Under the pieces are notes generated by a model. The model had not been told where the DNA came from. It did not search any database and saw nothing but the letters and a program-made list of their open reading frames with translations. A DNA stretch of 64,000 bases, taken from positions 62,001 through 126,000 of the forward strand of contig NZ_MOBJ01000005.1 of the NCBI RefSeq assembly GCF_003732225.1, in the 5' to 3' direction. The translations under genes and the position numbers were made by a program. The stretch comes from Pseudomonas brassicacearum. Its GTDB lineage: Bacteria; Pseudomonadota; Gammaproteobacteria; Pseudomonadales; Pseudomonadaceae. Positions 10,019 to 17,056 of this stretch are shown piece by piece. The stretch's first letter is position 1, and every line of letters starts with the position of its first letter.

Positions 10019-10942
10019 GTGAGGAGGCGTGTGCTTTCGTTGCTGATCGCGTTATTGCTCGCATTTCTGATTGGCTGGGTTTCGCAGCGGATGGGCATGT
10101 GCCTGGTCAATGCCAGCGCTCTATTGCTCAAACGCCGGCCGACCTTATTCGTGGCACTGGTTTCCTGCGGGTTGTTCGGCCTGCTGCTGGCACCGATTTA
10201 TCGCCATTTCGGCATCAGCCAACCGTTGTTCACGCCCGAAGTCGGGTATCCATTGCTGATCGGTGGCGGACTGCTATTCGGGGTGGCCTCGGTGCTCAAC
10301 GACGGTTGCAGTGTCGGCACCCTGACCAAACTCACCTGCGGCAACCTCAACAAGGCCTTTACGATTGTCGGCTGGGTGCTGGGGATTGTGCTGTGGTATC
10401 GGCTCAACATGTTGCCCGAGCACAGAACCCTGCTGATGCCCGAGATCTCCAGCAGCCACTATCTGCTCACCCTGGGTGTGGTGCTGATGGCGTTGCTGTT
10501 TCTGGCCTATGTTCACGGCGACAAACACCTGGTGTTCTCCAGCATGCTGCTGGGGGCGCTGACCAGCGCGCTGTACACCTTCGAACCGCAATGGACACCC
10601 AGCGTGTTCTTCTACCACCTGTCACAGCTGTTCTGGATGCCCGAACAAACGGCCATCACCGGCCAGCGCGTCGCGGTGTTCGTGATGTTGCTGGTGGGCA
10701 TGCTCAGCTTCACTCTGCGCCGCAAGACCTTCAGCTACCAGGCATTCAACCTGTCGAAGGCCTGCGTGCACTTGTTGTCCGGGGTGCTGATGGGCACTGG
10801 CGCGTCGATGATGCTCGGTGGCAACGACTCACAGATTTTGCTGGTGTTTCCGACGCTGAGTTTGACCTCGACGTTGCCATTGGCCTCGATTGTCGTGGGG
10901 ATAGTGGGGGCGTTGTGGGTGAAGCGGCGGTGGGTGGGCTGA
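10019..10942 (+). CDS. YeeE/YedE family transporter (DUF395)
   Basis: A roughly 305-residue membrane protein with about nine hydrophobic segments, matching the YeeE/YedE family, which includes thiosulfate and other sulfur-compound importers. Two short cysteine motifs typical of the family are visible, MGMC near residue 28 and DGCSVG near residue 97. The corresponding third position in the C-terminal half reads GGNDSQ and has no cysteine. The start is uncertain: GTG at 10019 and GTG at 10031 are both in frame around a GAGGAGG sequence at 10021-10027, and TTG 10040 is spaced better from it. There is no partner tusA-like or rhodanese gene nearby. Substrate is therefore an inference from the family. 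Confidence 0.8.
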   Translation: MRRRVLSLLIALLLAFLIGWVSQRMGMCLVNASALLLKRRPTLFVALVSCGLFGLLLAPIYRHFGISQPLFTPEVGYPLLIGGGLLFGVASVLNDGCSVGTLTKLTCGNLNKAFTIVGWVLGIVLWYRLNMLPEHRTLLMPEISSSHYLLTLGVVLMALLFLAYVHGDKHLVFSSMLLGALTSALYTFEPQWTPSVFFYHLSQLFWMPEQTAITGQRVAVFVMLLVGMLSFTLRRKTFSYQAFNLSKACVHLLSGVLMGTGASMMLGGNDSQILLVFPTLSLTSTLPLASIVVGIVGALWVKRRWVG

Positions 10943-11023
10943 CGCGGAGGGGCTTTTTTGGCTACTGAGGTAAGATCGGTCAAGCAGGTGTCTCGTTATC
11001 TATCACTTTAAGAATGCCCCCGT

Positions 11024-11061
11024 CACTTGTGGGGTAACTCTACGGTAAGTTACATTAAGTG
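11024..11061 (+). promoter_or_regulatory. Candidate AbiEi operator
   Basis: Inverted arms CACTT..GTAACT (11024-11039) and AGTTAC..AAGTG (11048-11061) face each other just upstream of the AbiEi gene; the inner spacers differ by two bases. AbiEi antitoxins are known to repress their own operon through promoter inverted repeats, so this is a plausible binding site. Confidence 0.45.
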
Positions 11062-11072
11062 AAACCTTCTGT
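11047..11072 (+). repeat. 26-bp direct repeat, left copy
   Basis: Identical over 26 bases to 13985-14010, and followed by GAG after one differing base in both copies. It lies immediately upstream of the AbiEi start and overlaps the right arm of the candidate operator. With its partner it brackets the two toxin-antitoxin pairs. Confidence 0.9.
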
Positions 11073-11085
11073 AGAGTCGTGCGGC

Positions 11086-11655
11086 ATGCAGCCCTGTACA
11101 AAATCGACGCAGCCCATGGGGCGTCTCTTACGAAAACTGACCAATCTGGCCAGCGAAGAGCGCTATCTTTTTACTCCGGACGACCTCAGGGTTCTTGTGC
11201 CGGATATCTCCGAAGGTGCCTATAAAACCTTGTTGAGCCGTGCTGCTTCGGAAGGCCATCTGGCGCGGGTGTGCAGAGGGCTTTACCTGTTTGAAGGGGC
11301 CAAACCCTCCAGTGGTCTGGTGCTGTTTCATGCGGCTGCCAGATTGCGGGCCATGCAGTTCAACTACATCAGCCTGGAAACGGCGTTGAGCGATTGCGGG
11401 GTTATCTCGCAGATCCCCATCAACTGGGTCTCGCTGATGTCATCCGGGCGCAGCAGCATCATTTCATGCGGACGATGGGGCACCATCGAGTTCGTACACA
11501 CCCGACAACAACCGCAGGACCTGGTGGATCAGGTTCATTACGACGCGCGATGCCGGCTATGGCGGGCCACACCGCAGCAGGCATTACGTGACATGAAAGT
11601 TGCGAAACGGAACATGGACCTGATTGATTGGAGTGTCGCTGATGAGTTTGTTTGA
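11086..11655 (+). CDS. Type IV toxin-antitoxin system antitoxin, AbiEi family
   Basis: A 189-residue protein with an N-terminal winged-helix region (SEERYLFTPDDLRVLVPD, then YKTLLSRAASEGHLARVCRGLYLF) and a C-terminal domain, as in AbiEi antitoxins. AbiEi represses the operon and prevents the nucleotidyltransferase toxin from acting, without needing direct contact in the type IV scheme. The toxin gene overlaps its 3' end by 14 bp, which signals translational coupling. I use the ATG at 11086. The in-frame GTG at 11059 falls inside the direct repeat and probable promoter, and ATG 11116 is another candidate. Family assignment rests on pattern recognition plus the adjacent AbiEii-like gene. Confidence 0.8.
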   Translation: MQPCTKSTQPMGRLLRKLTNLASEERYLFTPDDLRVLVPDISEGAYKTLLSRAASEGHLARVCRGLYLFEGAKPSSGLVLFHAAARLRAMQFNYISLETALSDCGVISQIPINWVSLMSSGRSSIISCGRWGTIEFVHTRQQPQDLVDQVHYDARCRLWRATPQQALRDMKVAKRNMDLIDWSVADEFV

Positions 11656-12538
11656 TGAGCTGGTAGATGAAGCGCTTAAAAACCAACAAGACCTGGCACC
11701 GTTGCGGGTCGTCGTGGAGAAGGAACTGCTGCACCACGACATCATGTTGGCGCTGAGTTCCTCCGGTATGCTCGCAAAACTGACCTTTATCGGCGGTACT
11801 TGCCTGCGCGCTTGTTACGGCTCGAATCGATTGAGCGAAGATCTCGATTTTACCGGCGGGGCGGACTTCAATCGTGAAAGCCTCACCGAACTGGCTCAGG
11901 TGCTGGTCGATACTCTGAAGACCAAATATGGTCTTGAAGTCGAAGTCGGTGAACCGGTTCGTGAGGAAGGTAACGTCGACACCTGGAAGTTGAAAGTTCA
12001 GACCAGGCCAGGACGCAAGGATTTACCTGCCCAGCGTATCAACATCGACGTCTGTTCCATCCCGAGTTACCAACCACAGCCTATGCTGCTGCTCAATCCG
12101 TACGGGGTCGACATGGGCACCAGCGGTCTGATCTTGCAGGCTGAAACTCGCGAAGAAATCTATGCCGACAAGATCGTTGCGTTTGCCCTGCGCCCCAATC
12201 GAATCAAGAACCGTGACCTGTGGGACATGGTCTGGTTGCGCCAGCAAGGCGTAACGCCGCAGCTGGATCTAGTGGCGAAAAAGCTCGCTGATCATCACTG
12301 CGAGCAGGGTGAGTTCTTGAGATTGTTCAAAGAGCGTTCAGTGGTGCTTGATGCCGATCCGAAACTCGTCGCCGAGTTTCGCAAGGAAATGAGTCGGTTC
12401 CTGCCGGGTGAGCTGGTGATGCAAACCGTTAATGAGCCGGCGTTCTGGACGTTTCTGGTGGGGCATATACGTGATTTGTATGTGACGACTGAACGCGTGT
12501 TGAGCGGGGATGAGGGGACTCAGGATTTCAGGATGTGA
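11642..12538 (+). CDS. Type IV toxin, AbiEii nucleotidyltransferase
   Basis: A 298-residue member of the AbiEii family of nucleotidyltransferase toxins. The core motif is visible as FIGGTCLRACYG (residues 49-60) followed by RLSEDLDF (63-70), the GG/S-x-D-x-D arrangement of the nucleotidyltransferase fold. Characterised AbiEii relatives transfer nucleotides to tRNA acceptor stems and are bacteriostatic, giving phage defence by abortive infection in lactococci; the activity of this protein is inferred. The ATG at 11642 has GGAG at 8-nt spacing and sits inside the end of the antitoxin gene. The catalytic motifs look complete, so the toxin is probably functional. Confidence 0.85.
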   Translation: MSLFDELVDEALKNQQDLAPLRVVVEKELLHHDIMLALSSSGMLAKLTFIGGTCLRACYGSNRLSEDLDFTGGADFNRESLTELAQVLVDTLKTKYGLEVEVGEPVREEGNVDTWKLKVQTRPGRKDLPAQRINIDVCSIPSYQPQPMLLLNPYGVDMGTSGLILQAETREEIYADKIVAFALRPNRIKNRDLWDMVWLRQQGVTPQLDLVAKKLADHHCEQGEFLRLFKERSVVLDADPKLVAEFRKEMSRFLPGELVMQTVNEPAFWTFLVGHIRDLYVTTERVLSGDEGTQDFRM

Positions 12539-12591
12539 GGCGGGTCTGTGGCGGGATAACCGACAGTGGTTTTCCGCTCCAATTGAAATGG

Positions 12592-12620
12592 GCGACCTTG
12601 AAGAGGTCGCTCATTATCTT
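12592..12620. terminator. Intrinsic terminator between convergent TA operons
   Basis: A GCGACCT/AGGTCGC hairpin (12592-12598 and 12604-12610) with a T-rich stretch after it, 53 bp beyond the AbiEii stop and before the convergent VapC45-like gene. Confidence 0.65.
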
Positions 12621-12654
12621 TTACGAATGAAAAAAACCAGCACAGGGCTGAGCG

Positions 12655-13062
12655 TTAGATTTTTATTTGATCAAGTTTTCCATGAGCAGCGAACTTCCAA
12701 GGCACGCGGAACGCAGCACCTCCTCTAATCAGGTCTGCTTGAATCATGATTGCCGGCCACCATCGAACCAGATTGTGAGCTTTGCTCCAATACGGTTCAC
12801 TCCCCCAATGCCGGGCTAAGCAGAATATGGGAAGGCCACATTCGCGAAAGGCTCTTTTCTCAATATCACCTTTGGTAAATTTGTCTTGTGAGATAACGGC
12901 CCATCCACCTTCTTCGCTCAACGTTGAAATCCACGCCACATCCGTCGCACTCTGCGGGAATCTGTCCCGCAGTGGCGTTACGGTGTGACCTTCGGATTTG
13001 GAGAGTTCGTTAAGGGCGCGGGCCAGAGCGGGAGGGAGGTTGTTGTCCAGCAGGAAGTTCAA
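12655..13062 (-). CDS. PIN-like toxin, VapC45-like
   Basis: A 135-residue protein with acidic residues placed as in PIN-like nucleases: D6 in NFLLDNNLPPAL, D41 in TDVAWIS, and D60 in VISQDKFTKGD. The size and the partner gene match the Mycobacterium VapB45/VapC45 pair (Rv2018/Rv2019). PIN toxins usually cleave RNA; the target here is unknown. Its start is a TTG at 13062, which overlaps the antitoxin stop as TTGA and is preceded by AGGA at 8-nt spacing, so the toxin is translationally coupled to the antitoxin. It is convergent with the AbiE pair. No disruption is visible. Confidence 0.75.
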   Translation of the reverse strand: MNFLLDNNLPPALARALNELSKSEGHTVTPLRDRFPQSATDVAWISTLSEEGGWAVISQDKFTKGDIEKRAFRECGLPIFCLARHWGSEPYWSKAHNLVRWWPAIMIQADLIRGGAAFRVPWKFAAHGKLDQIKI

Positions 13063-13751
13063 GCCGCATTCCTACGCTCGAAATTAATTGCCGCGTCTAC
13101 TGCGTTGGCAGGTATCTCGTAAAGTTGAGCAATGCGTTTAGCATCGTTCCCTTCGGCTTGATAAGCACTGAAAACAGTTGCTGTGTCGATCCCTGTAACT
13201 GAAAGCACAGGTTTTCCAAAGTTTCTGGAGGGGTCGAGAACGATGGCCTTGCTGCGTTTGATTGGATACCAGCGTTGGGCGGCACCTGAGCCTGTGTAAT
13301 CAATGCCTTCATAGAGCGACGGCGTGATGACCTGTTTGAAGGCGTATTGCCTTTTAACCAAATCGAGCAAGGCGTCGTCGCCGACTTCATCCAGAACTGT
13401 GGCGAAGATGCTCCGTCCGTCTGTTTGGAATCGTTTGCAGGTAAAGGGATAGGCCTGATCAAACATCGCTTTTGCTTGCACCGAAGCGCTGCGAATAGCT
13501 TGCAGGCTAACGCCGTGTTTACGGAAAGCGTGGACGAAGCGAATTTCGAGAAGATCCTGAAAACCCAGGATAGGCTCGCCCAGATCAGCCAGCTCGGAGG
13601 TCCATAGACCGGGATGTAGAGCGCCGTGGGCGGTATACCCGAACAACCAGCGGCGGATATCGGCGGCCGGGATGCCGGTGTAGAGCGCGGCTTCTGCCGG
13701 GGTGTACAAGCCAATGCCAACAAGGTGGCTGGGTAGCGCAGTGCGTTGCAT
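13059..13751 (-). CDS. Antitoxin with HTH and DUF433, VapB45-like
   Basis: A 230-residue antitoxin. The N-terminal part (YTPAEAALYTGIPAADIRRWL) reads as a MerR/Xre-like helix-turn-helix, and the C-terminal part (DAKRIAQLYEIPANAVDAAINFE) fits DUF433, the arrangement seen in VapB45. It lies immediately upstream of the PIN-like toxin with a 4-bp overlap. As a DNA-binding antitoxin it would neutralise the toxin and repress the operon. The ATG at 13751 has AAGGAGG-like sequence just upstream. The family is called from pattern and gene order; the length agrees closely with Rv2018 of M. tuberculosis (about 239 residues). Confidence 0.75.
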   Translation of the reverse strand: MQRTALPSHLVGIGLYTPAEAALYTGIPAADIRRWLFGYTAHGALHPGLWTSELADLGEPILGFQDLLEIRFVHAFRKHGVSLQAIRSASVQAKAMFDQAYPFTCKRFQTDGRSIFATVLDEVGDDALLDLVKRQYAFKQVITPSLYEGIDYTGSGAAQRWYPIKRSKAIVLDPSRNFGKPVLSVTGIDTATVFSAYQAEGNDAKRIAQLYEIPANAVDAAINFERRNAA

Positions 13752-13849
13752 GTGGCCTCCTTGTCAGCGGGCAGTGCAGAAAGTGGAGTCTGGTGGCAGT
13801 GGCGATCTCGATCAATCGGTTTAAGACGAACCGTCTGTATCGTCTGTCC

Positions 13850-13878
13850 AGATTAGGTTTGCGGCTGATCCCGCACAA
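13850..13878 (-). promoter_or_regulatory. Candidate sigma-70 promoter of the VapBC45-like operon
   Basis: Read on the minus strand, TTGTGC (13878-13873) and TAATCT (13855-13850) are separated by 17 bp, close to the sigma-70 pattern. It is about 100 bp upstream of the antitoxin start. Between them lies a short CGGTT/AACCG inverted repeat that could bind the antitoxin. Confidence 0.4.
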
Positions 13879-13984
13879 GTTCACACACGACGCTTTGGCT
13901 TGCGGGAAATGTCTGACCCTGACCACGGAAGGAGCGGTGCCGAGGCAGTTTTACGAAGCAATAACCACGGAATGAGTCGACAGA

Positions 13985-14010
13985 AAGTTACATTAAGTGA
14001 AACCTTCTGT
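13985..14010 (+). repeat. 26-bp direct repeat, right copy
   Basis: Perfect copy of 11047-11072 in the same orientation, 2.94 kb away, with no gene of its own downstream. The 13752-14249 stretch holds no convincing gene: only the candidate promoter above, this repeat and the REP doublet. Confidence 0.9.
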
Positions 14011-14078
14011 TGAGCCAGAAGCTTGTCGAGAGCAGTGCACGGGGTAACTGAAACGCCTAAAAGTGGCCCGTGAGGGCT

Positions 14079-14220
14079 AATGCCTGTCAGTTAAGGCACA
14101 AACCTGTGGGAGCGAGCCTGCTCGCGATGACGGCATAACATTCAACATCAATGTTGACTGACCCACCGCTATCGCGAGCAGGCTCGCTCCCACATGGATT
14201 GCGTTTAACTGACTGACATT
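14079..14220. repeat. REP doublet (REPIN/BIME) with extended arms
   Basis: Two inverted REP units (14105-14128 and 14171-14194; core TGTGGGAGCGAGCCTGCTCG) flank a spacer of about 42 bp. The symmetry continues outward: AATG..GTCAGTTAA at 14079-14094 pairs with TTAACTGAC..CATT at 14205-14220. Such doublets are dispersed in Pseudomonas genomes and are moved by RAYT transposases encoded elsewhere. Confidence 0.9.
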
Positions 14221-14249
14221 ACATTACCCGCGAGGGCCATCTTTCTTCT

Positions 14250-14507
14250 TCAAGACAACAAAACCTGCGCCTGCAATCGTCGCCCAACGACATCCAGCAA
14301 ATCGCAACCATCGCGCAGCGAAACCACTAACGCACGCGCCAGTTCACTGTGAATCCCCTCGCCGGTGGCGACATTCTCCAGCAACTGGGTCGCGGTGCGG
14401 ATGCGGTAGGCCGCTGTTTCATGCAGCACGTCCAGCGGCGCTTCGGTGTCGATCAACAGGGATGCGACGGTGCAGTCGATGCCGGTGATGGGCATGTATC
14501 GAGTCAT
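14250..14507 (-). CDS. Small hypothetical protein
   Basis: An 85-residue soluble protein that I do not recognise beyond its general likeness to small uncharacterised Pseudomonas proteins. It reads as mostly alpha-helical, with no signal peptide or membrane segment. ATG 14507 follows GGAGG at 7-nt spacing, strong evidence that it is translated. It lies 35 bp downstream of the DUF6124-like gene on the same strand, so the two are probably one operon. Both proteins contain similar hydrophobic helical patterns, but no catalytic motif is visible. Confidence 0.65.
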   Translation of the reverse strand: MTRYMPITGIDCTVASLLIDTEAPLDVLHETAAYRIRTATQLLENVATGEGIHSELARALVVSLRDGCDLLDVVGRRLQAQVLLS

Positions 14508-14542
14508 GGCAGAACCTCCATTCAATAGCAGAACGTGACCAC

Positions 14543-14836
14543 TCAGTGGTGAGCGGCGGGGTGAGGTCCGTGCGCTGCATCCGGCGTGTCGAAATGCTCC
14601 AGCGCCCGGTTCACCAGCAACTCGCCCAGCACGATCAACTGCTGAATCGCCAATGCCACGTTGCGACGCGAGTCTTCGAGTTGGAAGGCCAGGTCGGTGG
14701 TCATGACGTTGAGCGAAGCGAGGGTTTCGCTGGTGTGGATCAGCAGGGTTTCGGTGTCGATGTCAGGACGGAGGGTGAAGAGGCGGCTTGCGGGAGTGGC
14801 AGTTTTTGCGGGGGGATTGGGGGGGATTTTTTTCAT
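14543..14836 (-). CDS. DUF6124-like small protein
   Basis: A 97-residue protein with a proline-rich start (MKKIPPNPP), the segment FTLRPDIDTETLLIHTSETL and a C-terminal helix containing IQQLIVLGELLVNRALEH. This pattern fits DUF6124, a small family largely found in Pseudomonas and of unknown function. ATG 14836 has GGAG at 7-nt spacing. It heads a two-gene unit with the small gene at 14250-14507. No membrane segment or signal peptide is present. The family call is from memory of the pattern and is moderately sure. Confidence 0.7.
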   Translation of the reverse strand: MKKIPPNPPAKTATPASRLFTLRPDIDTETLLIHTSETLASLNVMTTDLAFQLEDSRRNVALAIQQLIVLGELLVNRALEHFDTPDAAHGPHPAAHH

Positions 14837-15083
14837 GGTGGAGCTCCGGTAGTCTCGAGAGGCCTACACTTTTTCGGCCTGTCACAACCGGTCACTCATC
14901 TGCAGCGACGATTCAAATGTATCTTCACGACGAGAGGCTTTCCAGTTCATCAATGACGCCGCAGTTTGCGGGAAATGTCCTAGGATCGTTGGGGACGCGG
15001 CAATAAAAAATGAAGGGCTGTCGATTTGGGACGCTACCGTTCGACAAGGTAGTGAGTAGTTCACATCCAACGGAGAGACGACG

Positions 15084-15521
15084 ATGCGATTCATGATCAT
15101 TATAAAAGCCAGCAAGGATTCCGAGGCTGGCGTGATGCCCACCCAGGAATTGTTGACCGCGATGGGCAACTACAACGAAGAACTGGTCAAGGCCGGCATC
15201 CTCATCGGCGGCGAAGGCCTGCACCCCAGCAGCAAAGGCACTCGCGTGCGCTTCTCGGGCGAGAAACGCACGGTGATCGACGGCCCGTTCGCCGAAACCA
15301 AGGAACTGATCGCCGGCTACTGGCTGTGGCAGGTGAAGTCGAAGCAGGAAGCCATCGACTGGGTCAAACGTTGCCCTAACCCGATGCCGGGCACAGAGGC
15401 TGAGATCGAGATTCGCCAGGTGTTCGAGGCGGAGGATTTCGGCGCCGAGTTCACACCGGAACTGCGTGAGCAAGAAGAGCGTGTGTGGGCGCAGGCGAAA
15501 GAGCAGACGAAGAAGTGCTAA
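15084..15521 (+). CDS. YciI family protein
   Basis: A 145-residue protein beginning MRFMIIIKASKDSEAG, with GEGLHPSSKGTRV and VIDGPFAETKELIAGYWLW, which is the standard pattern of the YciI/DGPF (YCII-related) family. These are small ferredoxin-fold proteins, some with putative catalytic His-Asp pairs, most without a known reaction. In many genomes they sit beside ECF sigma factors; no such gene is next to this one. The ATG has a GGAGAG site about 8 nt upstream. It is convergent with the NRAMP-like gene and shares a terminator with it. Confidence 0.9.
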   Translation: MRFMIIIKASKDSEAGVMPTQELLTAMGNYNEELVKAGILIGGEGLHPSSKGTRVRFSGEKRTVIDGPFAETKELIAGYWLWQVKSKQEAIDWVKRCPNPMPGTEAEIEIRQVFEAEDFGAEFTPELREQEERVWAQAKEQTKKC

Positions 15522-15526
15522 AGCGG

Positions 15527-15583
15527 AAAGGGGCCGATTTATATTGATTTGAGCCGATCTCTCGACAATAAATCGGTCCCTTT
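15527..15583. terminator. Stem-loop between convergent yciI-like and NRAMP-like genes
   Basis: Arms of 16 bp (15527-15542 and 15568-15583) with one G-T pair, AAAGGGG..TTTAT on the left. T-rich ends on both strands make it a likely bidirectional terminator. Confidence 0.75.
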
Positions 15584-15602
15584 TCGTTGGTGCTGAGTGG
15601 GG

Positions 15603-16898
15603 TTAACCGGCGAGCATTCCCCAAAACATCGCGACGACCGCCAATGACATCGCCATCGAACAACTCCAGCCCAGAATCCGCAAGCGTGGGCGAATAACGA
15701 AGTCGCCCATGATGTCCTTGCGCGATGCCATGAACATCATGGTGAACATGATCGGCACGGCCATGACGCAGTTGATCACGGCGCTCCACAGCAAAGCCTT
15801 GATCGGATCAATGGGCGCAAAGCACAGCAGAACGCCCAACAATGTAGCCATCGCGATGACGCCGTAGAATCCTTTGGCGGTTTTTGGTTCGTCGGCCAAG
15901 CTGTTTTTCCATTGAAATGCTCCCGCCATTGCGTAGGCGGCGGAACCTGCCAGCACGGGAATGGCCAGCAAACCGGTGCCGATGATGCCGGCACTGAACA
16001 GCCAGAAGGCAAACTCCCCGGCGATAGGGCGCAGGGCACTCGCCGCTTGTTCGGAGGTCTGGATATCGGTCATGCCGTGCATGTGAAGTGTGACGGCTGT
16101 GGTCAGCATGATGAAAAACGCGATGATGTTGGAGAATCCCATTCCAATGATCGTGTCGGTTCGAATCCGTCGGAAATTGACCTTTGCCTGCTCTGGAGCC
16201 TCAATCAGCGAGCGTGCGTCTGGACGAGCCTCCATTTCTTCCACTTCCTGCGAGGCCTGCCAGAAGAACAGATAGGGGCTGATGGTTGTGCCGAAAATGG
16301 CCACGACCATGGTGATGTATTCCGGTTTCCAGGACAGATGCGGCCATACCGTCTGCAGAGCGACCTTGCCCCAGGGGATCTGCACCGCAAAAATTATGCC
16401 CACGTAAGCCAGCAATACCAGGGTCAGCCACTTGAGTACGCGCACATAGCGGCTGTAGGGAATGAACACCTGCAGCAGTAACGAAACCACCCCGAATCCA
16501 ACGGCGTAGAAATGAGACGGCCCACCGATCAGCAACTTCGTCGCATTGCCCATTGCGGCGACGTCGGCCGCAATGTTCACGGTGTTGGCAATCAGCAGCA
16601 GCCCGATAATGGAGAACAGAAAGGGCTTGGGGTAATGACGACGAATGTTGGTTGCCAGCCCGTGACCACTGACCCGACCGATTTTGGCGCTGATGATCTG
16701 AATGCCAACCATCAGGGGGAACGTCAGTAACAACGTCCAGAGCGTGTTCAGACCGAACTGCGCGCCGGCTTGCGAGTAGGTTGCGATACCACTGGGGTCG
16801 TCGTCGGCGGCGCCTGTAATCAGCCCCGGTCCCAGCTTTTTCAGCCACGAACCATGAGTAGTAACCGCTGGCTTGGAAACAAGCTCTTCGTTGTTCAT
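15603..16898 (-). CDS. NRAMP-family metal ion transporter, divergent type
   Basis: A 431-residue protein with about eleven membrane helices and the overall NRAMP (SLC11/MntH) layout. The metal-site motif of helix 1 is D34-P-S-G here rather than the canonical DPGN, and helix 6 carries ISPY (near 207-209) where MntH proteins have MPH. The methionine that favours transition metals is therefore missing. Related clades with such changes include Mg2+ transporters, so Mn2+/Fe2+ specificity should not be assumed. The start is taken at ATG 16898 (MNNEELV); an open frame continues upstream to 17060 but the extension is low-complexity and overlaps the neighbouring regulator. Confidence 0.85.
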   Translation of the reverse strand: MNNEELVSKPAVTTHGSWLKKLGPGLITGAADDDPSGIATYSQAGAQFGLNTLWTLLLTFPLMVGIQIISAKIGRVSGHGLATNIRRHYPKPFLFSIIGLLLIANTVNIAADVAAMGNATKLLIGGPSHFYAVGFGVVSLLLQVFIPYSRYVRVLKWLTLVLLAYVGIIFAVQIPWGKVALQTVWPHLSWKPEYITMVVAIFGTTISPYLFFWQASQEVEEMEARPDARSLIEAPEQAKVNFRRIRTDTIIGMGFSNIIAFFIMLTTAVTLHMHGMTDIQTSEQAASALRPIAGEFAFWLFSAGIIGTGLLAIPVLAGSAAYAMAGAFQWKNSLADEPKTAKGFYGVIAMATLLGVLLCFAPIDPIKALLWSAVINCVMAVPIMFTMMFMASRKDIMGDFVIRPRLRILGWSCSMAMSLAVVAMFWGMLAG

Positions 16899-17056
16899 TT
16901 TTGTTGGCTTCGCAAGGCGGCGGGATGTCACATATAGCTGTGACTGGAGGCCTTTGCGGGGAGTTCCCTGAACGTGCTTCCTCGACTCTCGACTCTCGAC
17001 TCTCAACGGATACTGAAAGGGCTTCTCTTTATGGCTCGTCTGGAGGGCCTTGTCCG

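Noticed and set aside
13793..13975. 60-residue open frame in the vapB45-REP gap
   Set aside because: No ribosome site, basic low-complexity composition, and it overlaps the probable antisense promoter of the VapBC45-like operon.
11047..14010. Direct repeats as Xer/dif-like (pdif) sites
   Set aside because: The repeat matches the XerD arm pattern only at scattered positions and lacks the XerC half, so a Xer mechanism is not supported by sequence.
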